Source: Alphaproteobacteria bacterium
GTDB lineage: Bacteria > Myxococcota_A > UBA796 > CAJQPC01
Length of the DNA: 64,000 bases
Direction of reading: 5' to 3'
Assembly: GCA_020632795.1 (NCBI GenBank)
Contig: JACKEV010000022.1
Coordinates: forward strand, 70,903-134,902
The notes under the pieces were generated by a model. That model did no database searches, was not told the DNA's origin, and saw only the letters and a list, made by a program, of their open reading frames with translations. Below, one piece after another: positions 44,099 to 52,208 of the stretch (positions are counted from its first letter, which is position 1; every line of letters starts with the position of its first letter). The position numbers and the translations under genes were made by a program.

Positions 44099-44218
44099 GG
44101 GGATCACACCTCCTGCGGCTGGGATATCCGAGGTGTGTCAACGGAGCAAAGAGGACACGTTCATGCTGCGGGGCCTTCTGCGGTCCGGTTAAGTTGGCTT
44201 CTTCCACATGGAGACCTG

Positions 44219-44995
44219 ATGCGCACCACCGCCCTCCTGCTCCTGTTCGCTGCGGCCTGCAGCCCCTCCTCCCCCAAGCTCGGTGACGACACCGGCGACA
44301 TCACCGGCCCTGACGAGGAGGAGCTGGACGCGCTCTGGGGCGAGGCCACCTTGGAGATCCTCACCCCGCGCTCCGGGGACTTCGTGCCCTACGGCGAGGA
44401 GAGCGACTTCGAGGCGGTGGTCTACGACGCCGACGGCAACCCCACGGACTTCGCCGAGATCACCTGGAGCTCCAACGAGGACGAGGCCTGGCTGGGCGAG
44501 GGCGCGGCCTTCGTGGACGACACCCTGGACGTGGGCACCCACGCGCTCACCGCGATCGCCCGGCTGCCCAACGGCGACCGGCTGACGTACACCGTCGGCG
44601 GCGTGCTGGTGCAGTCGGCCTACGCGGGCACCTACACCGGCAGCGTGAGCGTCGACGCGACCTACAACGAATACCAGGTGGGCTGCTCTGGCTCCTCCAC
44701 CGTGGTGATCGACGCCTACGGCGAGCAGGTCGAGGGCGGCGCGGGCTGCCTGCTGTCCTTCCAGGGCTTCGACATCGACCTCAGCTTCATCATCACCGCC
44801 GACAACGACGACGGTGACCTGGAGGGCGACGCGGCGGTGGACATCTTCGGCTTCGAATACGCCATGCCGATGGAGGGCGAGGTCGACCCCGACGGCGCCC
44901 TGTTCGCGACCTTCTCGGGCGACGCCTACATCGAGCTGGCCGGCGAGCTGGACCTCGTCCGCATCACCCGGGACACCGGCGAGGGCTGGGATTGA
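44219..44995 (+). CDS. Lipoprotein with Asp-rich linker and beta-rich domain
   Basis: The 258-aa product has a lipoprotein signal (LLLLFAAAC), the linker LGDDTGDITGPDEEE, then an Ig/PKD-like region (LEILTPRSGDFVPYGEESDF) and a C-terminal beta-sandwich-like part (VGCSGSSTVVIDAYGEQVEG). GGAGA lies five bases upstream of ATG 44219. No enzymatic motif is visible. It is divergent from the ABC ATPase and convergent, by three bases, with the sulfotransferase gene. Confidence 0.82.
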   Translation: MRTTALLLLFAAACSPSSPKLGDDTGDITGPDEEELDALWGEATLEILTPRSGDFVPYGEESDFEAVVYDADGNPTDFAEITWSSNEDEAWLGEGAAFVDDTLDVGTHALTAIARLPNGDRLTYTVGGVLVQSAYAGTYTGSVSVDATYNEYQVGCSGSSTVVIDAYGEQVEGGAGCLLSFQGFDIDLSFIITADNDDGDLEGDAAVDIFGFEYAMPMEGEVDPDGALFATFSGDAYIELAGELDLVRITRDTGEGWD

Positions 44996-44998
44996 TCC

Positions 44999-45796
44999 TC
45001 AGCCTGACCTGAACCGCCGGATCCAGTCTGCGCTGATCCCGTCGGCCTGACGGACGAGGGTGGGCGCGGGGATGTCGATGGCGTCGGCATCTCGGAAGCC
45101 CAGGTGTCCGAGGACCCGGCGGCAGGCGGCGGTCAGGTCGGCATCGAGCTGCTCGTAGGTGAGGTGGAGGGGGGACACCCCGGCCGCCTGGAGGGCCTGG
45201 CGCCAGCCCGCCTCGAAGGCGTGGATCCGGTCCAGGGCCCGCTGGATGCGGCGGCGGCTGTAGACCGGCGGCAGGTCCGCCCGCTGGGTCGACGCCCAGG
45301 CGCCGGTCTGCTGCGCGCGCGCCCAGGAGACCGCCTGGGCCACCGGATCCGCGCGGGTGAGCAGGATCCAGCGCGCCGGCCCCAGGGACTCGACCCGCCC
45401 GCCGTAGAAGCGCTGGAAGTGGTGGAAGTGCAGCTTGAGCCCGAAGTGGCCCTCCGGGCCGCTGCGCCGCGCCCGCACCCGGCTCAGGTGGGCGTCGCGG
45501 CGGTACGCGGACCAGCCGTGGCCGACCAGGGCCAGCAGCGGCCCCCGGATGAGCCCGTAGCGCAGCCGGGCCGCCGGGCCGTCGAAGCGAACGGACCAGT
45601 CCCGGAGCTGCATCGGGTTGAGGTACTCCTTGGGCGCACCCACCCGGCCGGTGTCCCACAGCGCCCGGCACAGCAGGGTGCTGCCCGTGCGGGGCAGGGA
45701 CGCGATGACGTAGCGCTGCTCGGGCGCGCGGGGGGGTGGCAGGTCGAAGGCCGGTCCGTTGCGGGGGTCGAGCAGGGCGCCGGACGCCCGGCTCAT
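44999..45796 (-). CDS. Stf0-like sulfotransferase
   Basis: The 265-aa protein has the PAPS 5'-phosphosulfate loop YVIASLPRTGSTLLCRAL followed by GAPKEYLNP, and later GLKLHFHHFQRFYGG and LTRADPVAQAVSWARAQQTG. This is the Stf0 (trehalose-sulfotransferase-like) pattern. It would transfer sulfate from PAPS to a sugar or lipid-linked carbohydrate. It overlaps the ABC ATPase gene by four bases, so it is co-transcribed with the lipoprotein-type exporter and may modify its cargo or a coupled surface glycan. Confidence 0.83.
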   Translation of the reverse strand: MSRASGALLDPRNGPAFDLPPPRAPEQRYVIASLPRTGSTLLCRALWDTGRVGAPKEYLNPMQLRDWSVRFDGPAARLRYGLIRGPLLALVGHGWSAYRRDAHLSRVRARRSGPEGHFGLKLHFHHFQRFYGGRVESLGPARWILLTRADPVAQAVSWARAQQTGAWASTQRADLPPVYSRRRIQRALDRIHAFEAGWRQALQAAGVSPLHLTYEQLDADLTAACRRVLGHLGFRDADAIDIPAPTLVRQADGISADWIRRFRSG

Positions 45797-46497
45797 CCGG
45801 GCTCAGCGTCCCGCCGGGTGTCGGTGGAGACGCGGCCGTCCACCATCTCCACGACGCGGCGGGCGTGGGCCACCACCCGGGGGTCGTGGGTGGAGAACAG
45901 GAAGGTCACCCCCCGCTCCCGGTTGAGGCGGCGCATCACGTCCAGCAGGCGCTCGGCGGTCTCGGAGTCGAGGTTCGCGGTGGGCTCGTCGGCCAGGACG
46001 ATCGCCGGGTCCGAGGCGATGGCCCGGGCCACCGCAACCCGCTGCTGCTGGCCGCCGGACAGGGCGTCGGGGGTGCGGTGGGCCATGTCCGCCAGGCCCA
46101 GCTCGTCCAGCAGGGCCATCACCCGCTCCTTGCGCGCGGCGGGGGCCACCCCCTGGAGGGCCAGCACCGCCTCGGCGTTCTCGAAGGCCGTGAGCACGGG
46201 GATGAGGTTGTAGGACTGGAAGACGAAGCCGATGCGGTCGCGGCGCAGGGCGCTCAGCTCCTTCTCGGTGAGGTCGCTCAGGTCCACGCCCTCGATGGAC
46301 ACCCGACCGCCCGTGGGCCGATCCAGCGCGCCGACGAGGTTCAGGGCGGTGGTCTTGCCCGAGCCGGAGGGGCCCACCAGCGCGGTGAACTCGCCGGGCA
46401 TCAGCGCGAGGTCCAGGCCGCGCAGCGCCCGCACCTCGACCGCGCCCTGGGTGTAGACCCGCGTGACCCCGGACAGCTCGACGATGGGCGCGCTCAT
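45793..46497 (-). CDS. LolD/MacB-type ABC transporter ATP-binding protein
   Basis: The 234-aa ATPase has Walker A GPSGSGKTTALNLVG, signature LSGGQQQRVAVARAI, Walker B VLADEPTANLD and H-loop STHD. It is the type-VII ABC ATPase that works with FtsX-fold permeases (LolCDE lipoprotein release, MacB, HrtAB). It lies seven bases downstream of two adjacent permease genes, completing an A-A'-ATPase set, and overlaps the sulfotransferase by four bases. By analogy it energises lipoprotein or surface-molecule export. Confidence 0.92.
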   Translation of the reverse strand: MSAPIVELSGVTRVYTQGAVEVRALRGLDLALMPGEFTALVGPSGSGKTTALNLVGALDRPTGGRVSIEGVDLSDLTEKELSALRRDRIGFVFQSYNLIPVLTAFENAEAVLALQGVAPAARKERVMALLDELGLADMAHRTPDALSGGQQQRVAVARAIASDPAIVLADEPTANLDSETAERLLDVMRRLNRERGVTFLFSTHDPRVVAHARRVVEMVDGRVSTDTRRDAEPG

Positions 46498-46504
46498 GGG
46501 GTCC

Positions 46505-47752
46505 TCATTGCAGGCGGATGGTCTCGATGGGCACGACGCGCCCGGCCTTCCAGGCCGGATACACGCCGCTGAGCAGGGTGGCCAGCACGACGGAGAGCAG
46601 GATGATGGCGAGGTTCTCCGGGAAGATCCCCACCTGGAGGATCGGGGCCATGCCCACGCCCGCGACGTCCATGCTCTGGCCGCCGGACATCGCGGAGACG
46701 TCGATGCCGGTGCTGGCCAGCTTGTGATAGGGGCCCAGCGTGATGAGCCCGCCCATGACGCAGCCGACCAGGGCCAGCCAGAAGCTCTCCCACATGATCA
46801 GGCGGAAGAGCTGCCCCGGCGAGAAGCCGATGGCCCGCATGATGCCGAACTCGCGCATGCGCTCCATGACGCTGACGAACAGGGTGTTGAAGATGCTCGC
46901 CGCGACCAGGATCAGGGTGACCAGCTCCATGAAGCGCGCGCCGCCGACCTTCATCGCGATGAAGCCCGAGAGGTCGGGCTGGACCTGCTGCCAGGTCAGG
47001 GAGGCGGTGTCGGCGCCGATCGTGTCGCCCAGGCGCTCGGCGACCCGGCCCGACGCCCGCGCGTCGGTCAGGAACACCGCGACCTGGGTGGCCTCCCCCG
47101 GGCCGTAGCTGAGGGTCCGCCGCAGCGCGTCGATGGGCAGCAGGCACAGACCGCCGTCCGTGGCCGGGGAGCCGGTGTCGACGACGCCGGAGAGGCGGGC
47201 CAGGCCCCCGACGATCTCGCCCTCCCGGTCCATCAAGGTGTAGACGACCTTGTCGCCCATCTCCAGGCCCAGGTTGCGGGCCAGCCGGGTGCCCAGGACG
47301 ATGCCCGGGCCGTCGGCCGCCTCGAACAGCTCGCCCTGGGTCACCCCGCCCAGGAAGGAGAGGGTGGTGTCGTCCTCCTGGGTGGGGTCGTAGGCCACGA
47401 AGAAGGCGCCATAGCTCTCGCCGGCGGTGGCCAGCATGATCTGCCCGGTGATGCGGGGGACCGCCTTGCGCACCCCCGGGTCGGCCTGGGCGGTGGTGAT
47501 GAGGGCGGGGGCGTCGGTGACCGTGCGGGTGAGGGTGGGGGTGTCGAGGTACTCGGGGTGCTGGAGGGTGACGTGGCCGCCGCCCAGGCGCGCGGCGGTG
47601 TCGATCATGTCGGCGAAGCTGCGGTCCTGCATCGCCGTCATGAGGATGGCGAGGAACAGCCCGAAGGAGATGGAGATGAGGGTGAGCACCGTGCGGCGGC
47701 GGTTCCGCCACAGGTTGCGCCACGCCATCGCCGCCAGCCGGGGTCCGCTCAT
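46505..47752 (-). CDS. FtsX-fold ABC permease, LolC/LolE-like (second permease)
   Basis: The 415-aa protein has one N-terminal transmembrane helix, a large periplasmic MacB-type core domain (residues about 50-260) and three C-terminal helices (LVTLILVAASIFNTLFVSV; LALVGCVMGGLITLG; LAIILLSVVLATLLSG). The FtsX pattern MRRMREFGIMRAIGFSP-like is visible as ERMREFGIMRAIGFSPGQL. It overlaps the upstream permease by four bases. The pair plus the ATPase form a Lol-type exporter. Confidence 0.9.
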   Translation of the reverse strand: MSGPRLAAMAWRNLWRNRRRTVLTLISISFGLFLAILMTAMQDRSFADMIDTAARLGGGHVTLQHPEYLDTPTLTRTVTDAPALITTAQADPGVRKAVPRITGQIMLATAGESYGAFFVAYDPTQEDDTTLSFLGGVTQGELFEAADGPGIVLGTRLARNLGLEMGDKVVYTLMDREGEIVGGLARLSGVVDTGSPATDGGLCLLPIDALRRTLSYGPGEATQVAVFLTDARASGRVAERLGDTIGADTASLTWQQVQPDLSGFIAMKVGGARFMELVTLILVAASIFNTLFVSVMERMREFGIMRAIGFSPGQLFRLIMWESFWLALVGCVMGGLITLGPYHKLASTGIDVSAMSGGQSMDVAGVGMAPILQVGIFPENLAIILLSVVLATLLSGVYPAWKAGRVVPIETIRLQ

Positions 47753-48972
47753 CGGTGCCTCATGGCCTCGACGGGCCGGATGACGGCGGCCTTGACCGCC
47801 GGGTAGATGACCGCCGCGCTGACGATGATGAGCATGGCCACGACCGGGCCGGCGAAGGTCTCAGCGTCGAACAGCCCGGTCCAGATGGGCGGCATGGCCA
47901 TGCCCATGACCGACATGCCGCCCAGCTCGCCGACGTTGACGCCGACGTTGGTGAGGTACCAGGCCGCCGGCAGCGACAGGGTGAGCCCCAGCACCATCGC
48001 GACCAGCACCTGGAGCACGCTCTCGGCCAGGATCAGGGTGAGCACGGTGCGCGGGCTCATGCCCAGGGCCTTCATCACGCCGAACTCGCGCACCCGCTCG
48101 AACACGGCCATGAGCATCGCGTTGAGGATGAGGATGCCGATCGCGATGTAGACGATGAAGAAGACGAACACGATCAGGGAGCGGGAGGAGTCGAGCATCG
48201 TGGCCAGCACCGGCATCAGCTCGCGCCAGCTCATGACCTGGAGGCCCGGGGCGGCGGCCTTCGTGGCGACGACGGCCGCGTCGAGGTCCATCGTGTCGGG
48301 CTTTCGGACGACGATCTGGTGGGCGCCGCCGGGCAGGACCAGCAGCTCCCGCAGGGCGTCCTCGTTCATGAACACGCCCGCGCGGTCCACGCCGTCGCCG
48401 ATGGTGACGAGCACACCCCGCACGGTGTAGAGGGCGTTGGCGATGCTGCCGTCGGCGCCCTGGGTCAGCACGATCAGCTCATCGCCGGGGCCGATGACCA
48501 GGGCCTTGGCAAGCCGCCAGCCGATGACGACGCCGGTGGGGTCGGCGGGGTCGAGCCACGCGCCCTGGCCCACCCGCTCGTGGATGCGGGAGACCGTGGC
48601 GTCCCGGGCCACGTTGACGCCGCGCAGGGAGACGCCCGCGGACTGGTCGCCCGCCGCGGCCAGCCCGCCGCCCATCAGCCGCGCGCTGCTGGAGAGGCCG
48701 GCCTCGTCCAGGGCGCTGAGCACGGCGTCGGGGTCCTCGATCCGGGTGTAGATGGAGGGGTCGTCCTGGTAGCCCTCGGCGAAGACCTGGACGTCCCCCA
48801 TCTCGATCTCCAGGATGTTCCGCTCCATCCCGTGGATGTAGCCGGCGACCAGCCCGGAGTAGAGCACCATGACCCAGAGCCCGAAGGTCATCGCCGCGAC
48901 GGTCACCCCGGTGCGTCGGGTGTTCCGAAGCAGGTTTCTCCAAGCCAGGCGGAGGATCAGCATGTTGTGCAC
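47749..48972 (-). CDS. FtsX-fold ABC permease, LolC/LolE-like (first permease)
   Basis: The 407-aa paralogue has the same topology: N-terminal helix (TGVTVAAMTFGLWVMVLYSG), periplasmic core, and three C-terminal helices containing ERVREFGVMKALGMSPRTV. It is the first gene of the permease-permease-ATPase-sulfotransferase operon. The next upstream gene, the RT, is on the same strand 54 bases away. Confidence 0.9.
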   Translation of the reverse strand: MHNMLILRLAWRNLLRNTRRTGVTVAAMTFGLWVMVLYSGLVAGYIHGMERNILEIEMGDVQVFAEGYQDDPSIYTRIEDPDAVLSALDEAGLSSSARLMGGGLAAAGDQSAGVSLRGVNVARDATVSRIHERVGQGAWLDPADPTGVVIGWRLAKALVIGPGDELIVLTQGADGSIANALYTVRGVLVTIGDGVDRAGVFMNEDALRELLVLPGGAHQIVVRKPDTMDLDAAVVATKAAAPGLQVMSWRELMPVLATMLDSSRSLIVFVFFIVYIAIGILILNAMLMAVFERVREFGVMKALGMSPRTVLTLILAESVLQVLVAMVLGLTLSLPAAWYLTNVGVNVGELGGMSVMGMAMPPIWTGLFDAETFAGPVVAMLIIVSAAVIYPAVKAAVIRPVEAMRHR

Positions 48973-49026
48973 AGCCTACCGCGCGCGCTCAGCGCGCACC
49001 AGTGACGCCCCGATGACCCGGGTCAG
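48973..49026 (-). terminator. Spacer downstream of the RT gene with GC-rich hairpin
   Basis: The 54-base gap between the RT stop and the first permease has a strong stem, GCGCGCTGAGCGCGC on the minus strand. It is too short for a retron RNA gene; a terminator or attenuator is plausible. Confidence 0.4.
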
Positions 49027-50331
49027 TCAAGCCCCGGAGAGCGCCGCGTCGAGCTGCGCGGACAGGGACTCGCCCAGCTCGGGCTGGGTCATGCGGATGT
49101 AGGCGACGTAGCCGCGCAGGCGGTCGATCGACTCGCCCTCGGGCAGGGGCTTGCCCTGGTTGAGGTTGTGGATCGCGGCGCGGAGCTGGCGCCGCAGCTC
49201 GCGGGGCGCGCGCGGGCCGTGGTCGTCGTTGATGACCATGCCGGTGATCTGCTGCCGGCCGCCCGACCGCGCGAACCGGGTCTTGTCCGGGTGCACGGTG
49301 AAGCCCTCGTCGGCGACGATGGTCTTGATGCCGCCCAGCAGCTTCGCGGTCTGGGGGGGCTTGGGCTTCTTGCGGCCCTGGGGGCGGGGCAGCGAGAAGG
49401 TGAGGTCGTCGGCGTAGCGGGTGTAGCGCCAACCCAGGGCCTGGGCGAGGCCGGTCAGCCGCCGGTCCAGGCGCAGGCAGAGGGTGTTGGTGAGCGCGGG
49501 GCTGGTGGGCGCGCCCTGGGGCAGGCAGCGCGGCCCCAGGGAGAGGAACCAGGTCTTGCCATCCTCCTCGACCACCTCGCGGGGGGACTCGGTGCACAGC
49601 AGCGCCAGCAGGGTGGCGACCTGCTCGCGGTAGCCGGCCTTGCGGAAGACGCCCTTGACCCGGGGCAGGGTGACCGTGGGGAAGAAGTCCTTGAGGTCCA
49701 CCTTGACCACCACGCGGGCGTCGGCGTGGACCGCCGCGTTGGTGGCGATGGAGCGCCCGGCCACGAAGCCGTGGGCGGCGCCGTGGACGGGGAGCTTCTC
49801 GACGATCTCCCGCAGCACCCAGCGCTGGGCGGCCTTGAGCTTGGGCAGCGGCGCCCAGATCGCCCGCTCGCCGCCGCTGCGCTTGGGGATGGTGAAGCGG
49901 CGGTAGTGGACCCTGGCGGCGGCGTCGCGGTGCCAGGTGAGCCAGCGCAGCTCGGTGAGGGGCACCTCCAGGGCGTCGGCGAGCTGCTGGGGCTTGTCCA
50001 GCACCGGCAGGCCGTTCTCGGCCAGGCGCTCCTCGGCCTTGGGGTGGTCGAAGCGGTCGGCGTCGGCCGCGTCGTTCCAGTACACGCCCTCGCCGAGGTG
50101 GACGATGTGGTTGGCCTTGTAGGCCAGCCACGCCTCCTTCTTGAGGCGGCGGCGCTCAGCGGCCTCGTCCTTGAGCTGCTGCTTGTAGCGGGCCAGATCG
50201 CGCTTGCTCATGTTGTCGGTGGGGCGACGCTTGACGAGGAAGCCCTTCTCGACGAGCTGAGCGCTGACGTAGGCGTCGATCCCGCCTGCGTTGGCGATGG
50301 CGCGCCACAATGCGATGGGGTCGGTCGACAT
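49027..50331 (-). CDS. Retron-type reverse transcriptase (Mx162-like)
   Basis: The 434-aa RT has, in order: an N-terminal helical region of ~130 residues (ANAGGIDAYVSAQLVEKGFL); RT motifs with VKVDLKDFFPTV; LPQGAPTSPALTNTL; catalytic TRYADDLTFS near residue 305; and the downstream RQQITGMVIND region. The retron-specific NAXXH box is present (NAAVH, ~197-201, after HGAAHGFVAGRS). From memory, these stretches and the N-terminal extension closely match the M. xanthus Mx162 RT. Retron RTs make msDNA from an adjacent msr-msd RNA, but the preceding gene ends only 14 bases upstream. It is the last gene of an operon with SWIM, HEAT and BRCT proteins. ATG 50331 has GGAG six bases upstream. Confidence 0.94.
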   Translation of the reverse strand: MSTDPIALWRAIANAGGIDAYVSAQLVEKGFLVKRRPTDNMSKRDLARYKQQLKDEAAERRRLKKEAWLAYKANHIVHLGEGVYWNDAADADRFDHPKAEERLAENGLPVLDKPQQLADALEVPLTELRWLTWHRDAAARVHYRRFTIPKRSGGERAIWAPLPKLKAAQRWVLREIVEKLPVHGAAHGFVAGRSIATNAAVHADARVVVKVDLKDFFPTVTLPRVKGVFRKAGYREQVATLLALLCTESPREVVEEDGKTWFLSLGPRCLPQGAPTSPALTNTLCLRLDRRLTGLAQALGWRYTRYADDLTFSLPRPQGRKKPKPPQTAKLLGGIKTIVADEGFTVHPDKTRFARSGGRQQITGMVINDDHGPRAPRELRRQLRAAIHNLNQGKPLPEGESIDRLRGYVAYIRMTQPELGESLSAQLDAALSGA

Positions 50332-50345
50332 GGAACTGCTCCGGA

Positions 50346-52208
50346 TCAGCCAGCCGTGGCGTCGAGGAAGCCGCGGGCTTCGAGGTCGTCCACGCGCGAG
50401 AAGTACGCATCCCGCGCGTCATCGACGGAGTTGAAGAAGAGGTTCTGGGCGCGCAGCGGCTGGCCGCGCTGGCCCCACCAGGTGCGCAGGCGCCGCTCGT
50501 CCAGGGAGACGCGGAAGACGTCCTCGCCCCGATCGTGGCGGCGGACGTAGGTGCGGGTCTCCACGGTGATGCTGGCGCGGGCCTTGCCCCGGCTGGCGAG
50601 GCGGTCGGCCTCGACCTGGGCCTGGCGGATGCGCAGGGCGATGAGGTGCGGGCAGGGGCCTTCCTTGAGCTTGTGCTGCCGGTAGAAGGCGCAGGTGCAC
50701 TCGGCCTTGCGGACCCGGTTGTCCTCGGTGACCAGCATCTGGGGGCGGTACTCCCGCTTGTCGGCGGCGACCGCGACCGCGCCGGTCAGCTCGATGCCCT
50801 CGCCGAAGATGCGGTTCTCCTTGGTGATGCGGACCGCGCCCTTGGTGTTGAGCAGGTCCCAGGCCTGGCGCTCGTGGTTGTTGCGGTAGCGCAGGCGGGC
50901 GGGGTCGGGGGGCGTGGCCAGCAGAGGGCGCAGCCGGTAGACGCCCTCGGCGAGGTCGTACATGAGCACGCCCTGCTGGCAGCCCTCCTGGGCGGCGCGC
51001 AGCACCGCCTCGGCCTTGAGCTTCGTGGCCTTGGCCAGCTCGGCGGCGGTGGCGGACCAGCGGCCCTCGATGGCCTGGAGCACCGCCGTCAGGTCGGCAC
51101 TCTGGCCGTCGGTGCGGGGCAGCAGGAGGTCGAACTGGGCGGCCGCCGACCAGTTGGCGGCGGTGAACCCGGACATCCCGAGGGTGAAGGTGAAGCCCCC
51201 GCCCCGCAGCACCCAGAAGCTGGGCAGGCCGCTGCCGAGCAGGTGGACGTCCACGGACTCGGCGAAGGGCAGCCAGCGGCGCAGCAGCATCAGGCGGCGG
51301 CGGCCCCAGACCTTGACGACCTGGGCGCGGTCGCCGACGTAGGGATCGGCGTGGGTCTCCAGGACCTCCTCCCAGGGCTCCAGCACCAGGCGGGGGCGCT
51401 CGCCGGGCACCAGCTCCACCCGCAGCGCCCGGCCCCGGGCCTTCTGGTCGGCGTTGAGCCGCAGGTGGCGCAGCAGGTTGTAGAGGTCGATGGGGGCGAC
51501 CTGGAAGGAGGTGGTCGCCAGGGTGGCGGCGGACTGGACCTGGAGGAAGCCCCGCAGCCAGGAGTCGGGCACCTGGATGCGCTTCTCGATGACCTCGGGC
51601 TGGCCCTCGGTGGCCACGGCGACGGCCTCCGCGCCCACGCTCAGGCGGGTGGCGCGGTAGCTGCGCATGCGCTGCACGCCGTCGAACAGGGCGTCGGAGA
51701 AGTCGATGTTGGTGGTGCCGAAGGCGGGCTTGCCCGACAGCTCCAGGGCGTCCAGGCCGACCGCGAGGCGGGCGTAGGTGCCCTCATCCTTGCTGAACAC
51801 CTCGAAGGCGAGCTGGTCGGGGGCCACCGAGACGATGGGGTCGAGCATGATCCAGGCGGTCGGGTCGTTGCGGGCCAGCCAGTCGAAGTACTCGGCCTGG
51901 GCCTTGGCGGTGTCCGTGCCGGAGGCGCGCTGGCGCTGGCGCTGGTAGGCCAGCCAGGCGGTGCGATCCTTGGGCTTGTAGCGGAAGTCGCTGCCGACCA
52001 CCGCGTGCAGGGCCGAGAGGGCCTCGCGCAGCCGCAGGGCGTCGCGGACCACGCCGTCCACCTGGACGGGCGCGCGGTCGAGGTTGGCGAACAGGGCCAG
52101 CCGGGCGCCGTCGCCGTCCGCCACCAGCCCGCTGGCGCCGCCGTAGGCGAGGCGGACCGCCGTGCGCCCGGCCTCGCCGTCTGTCCCCTGAGGGGTGTCC
52201 GTGCTCAT
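50346..52208 (-). CDS. SWIM zinc-finger protein of the RT operon
   Basis: The 620-aa protein starts at ATG 52208, overlapping the preceding stop by four bases. Its C-terminal part contains the SWIM motif CTCAFYRQHKLKEGPCPH (CxCx11CxH, residues about 503-520), which binds zinc and nucleic acid. Just before it, WSATAAELAKATKLKAEAVL and DLLNTKGAVRITKEN look like winged-helix segments. The first 380 residues form an uncharacterised alpha/beta region. As I recall, RT clades with SWIM/winged-helix and ARM/HEAT partners are known among retrons (type XIII in one classification); this gene fits that role, perhaps binding the RT product. Confidence 0.88.
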   Translation of the reverse strand: MSTDTPQGTDGEAGRTAVRLAYGGASGLVADGDGARLALFANLDRAPVQVDGVVRDALRLREALSALHAVVGSDFRYKPKDRTAWLAYQRQRQRASGTDTAKAQAEYFDWLARNDPTAWIMLDPIVSVAPDQLAFEVFSKDEGTYARLAVGLDALELSGKPAFGTTNIDFSDALFDGVQRMRSYRATRLSVGAEAVAVATEGQPEVIEKRIQVPDSWLRGFLQVQSAATLATTSFQVAPIDLYNLLRHLRLNADQKARGRALRVELVPGERPRLVLEPWEEVLETHADPYVGDRAQVVKVWGRRRLMLLRRWLPFAESVDVHLLGSGLPSFWVLRGGGFTFTLGMSGFTAANWSAAAQFDLLLPRTDGQSADLTAVLQAIEGRWSATAAELAKATKLKAEAVLRAAQEGCQQGVLMYDLAEGVYRLRPLLATPPDPARLRYRNNHERQAWDLLNTKGAVRITKENRIFGEGIELTGAVAVAADKREYRPQMLVTEDNRVRKAECTCAFYRQHKLKEGPCPHLIALRIRQAQVEADRLASRGKARASITVETRTYVRRHDRGEDVFRVSLDERRLRTWWGQRGQPLRAQNLFFNSVDDARDAYFSRVDDLEARGFLDATAG

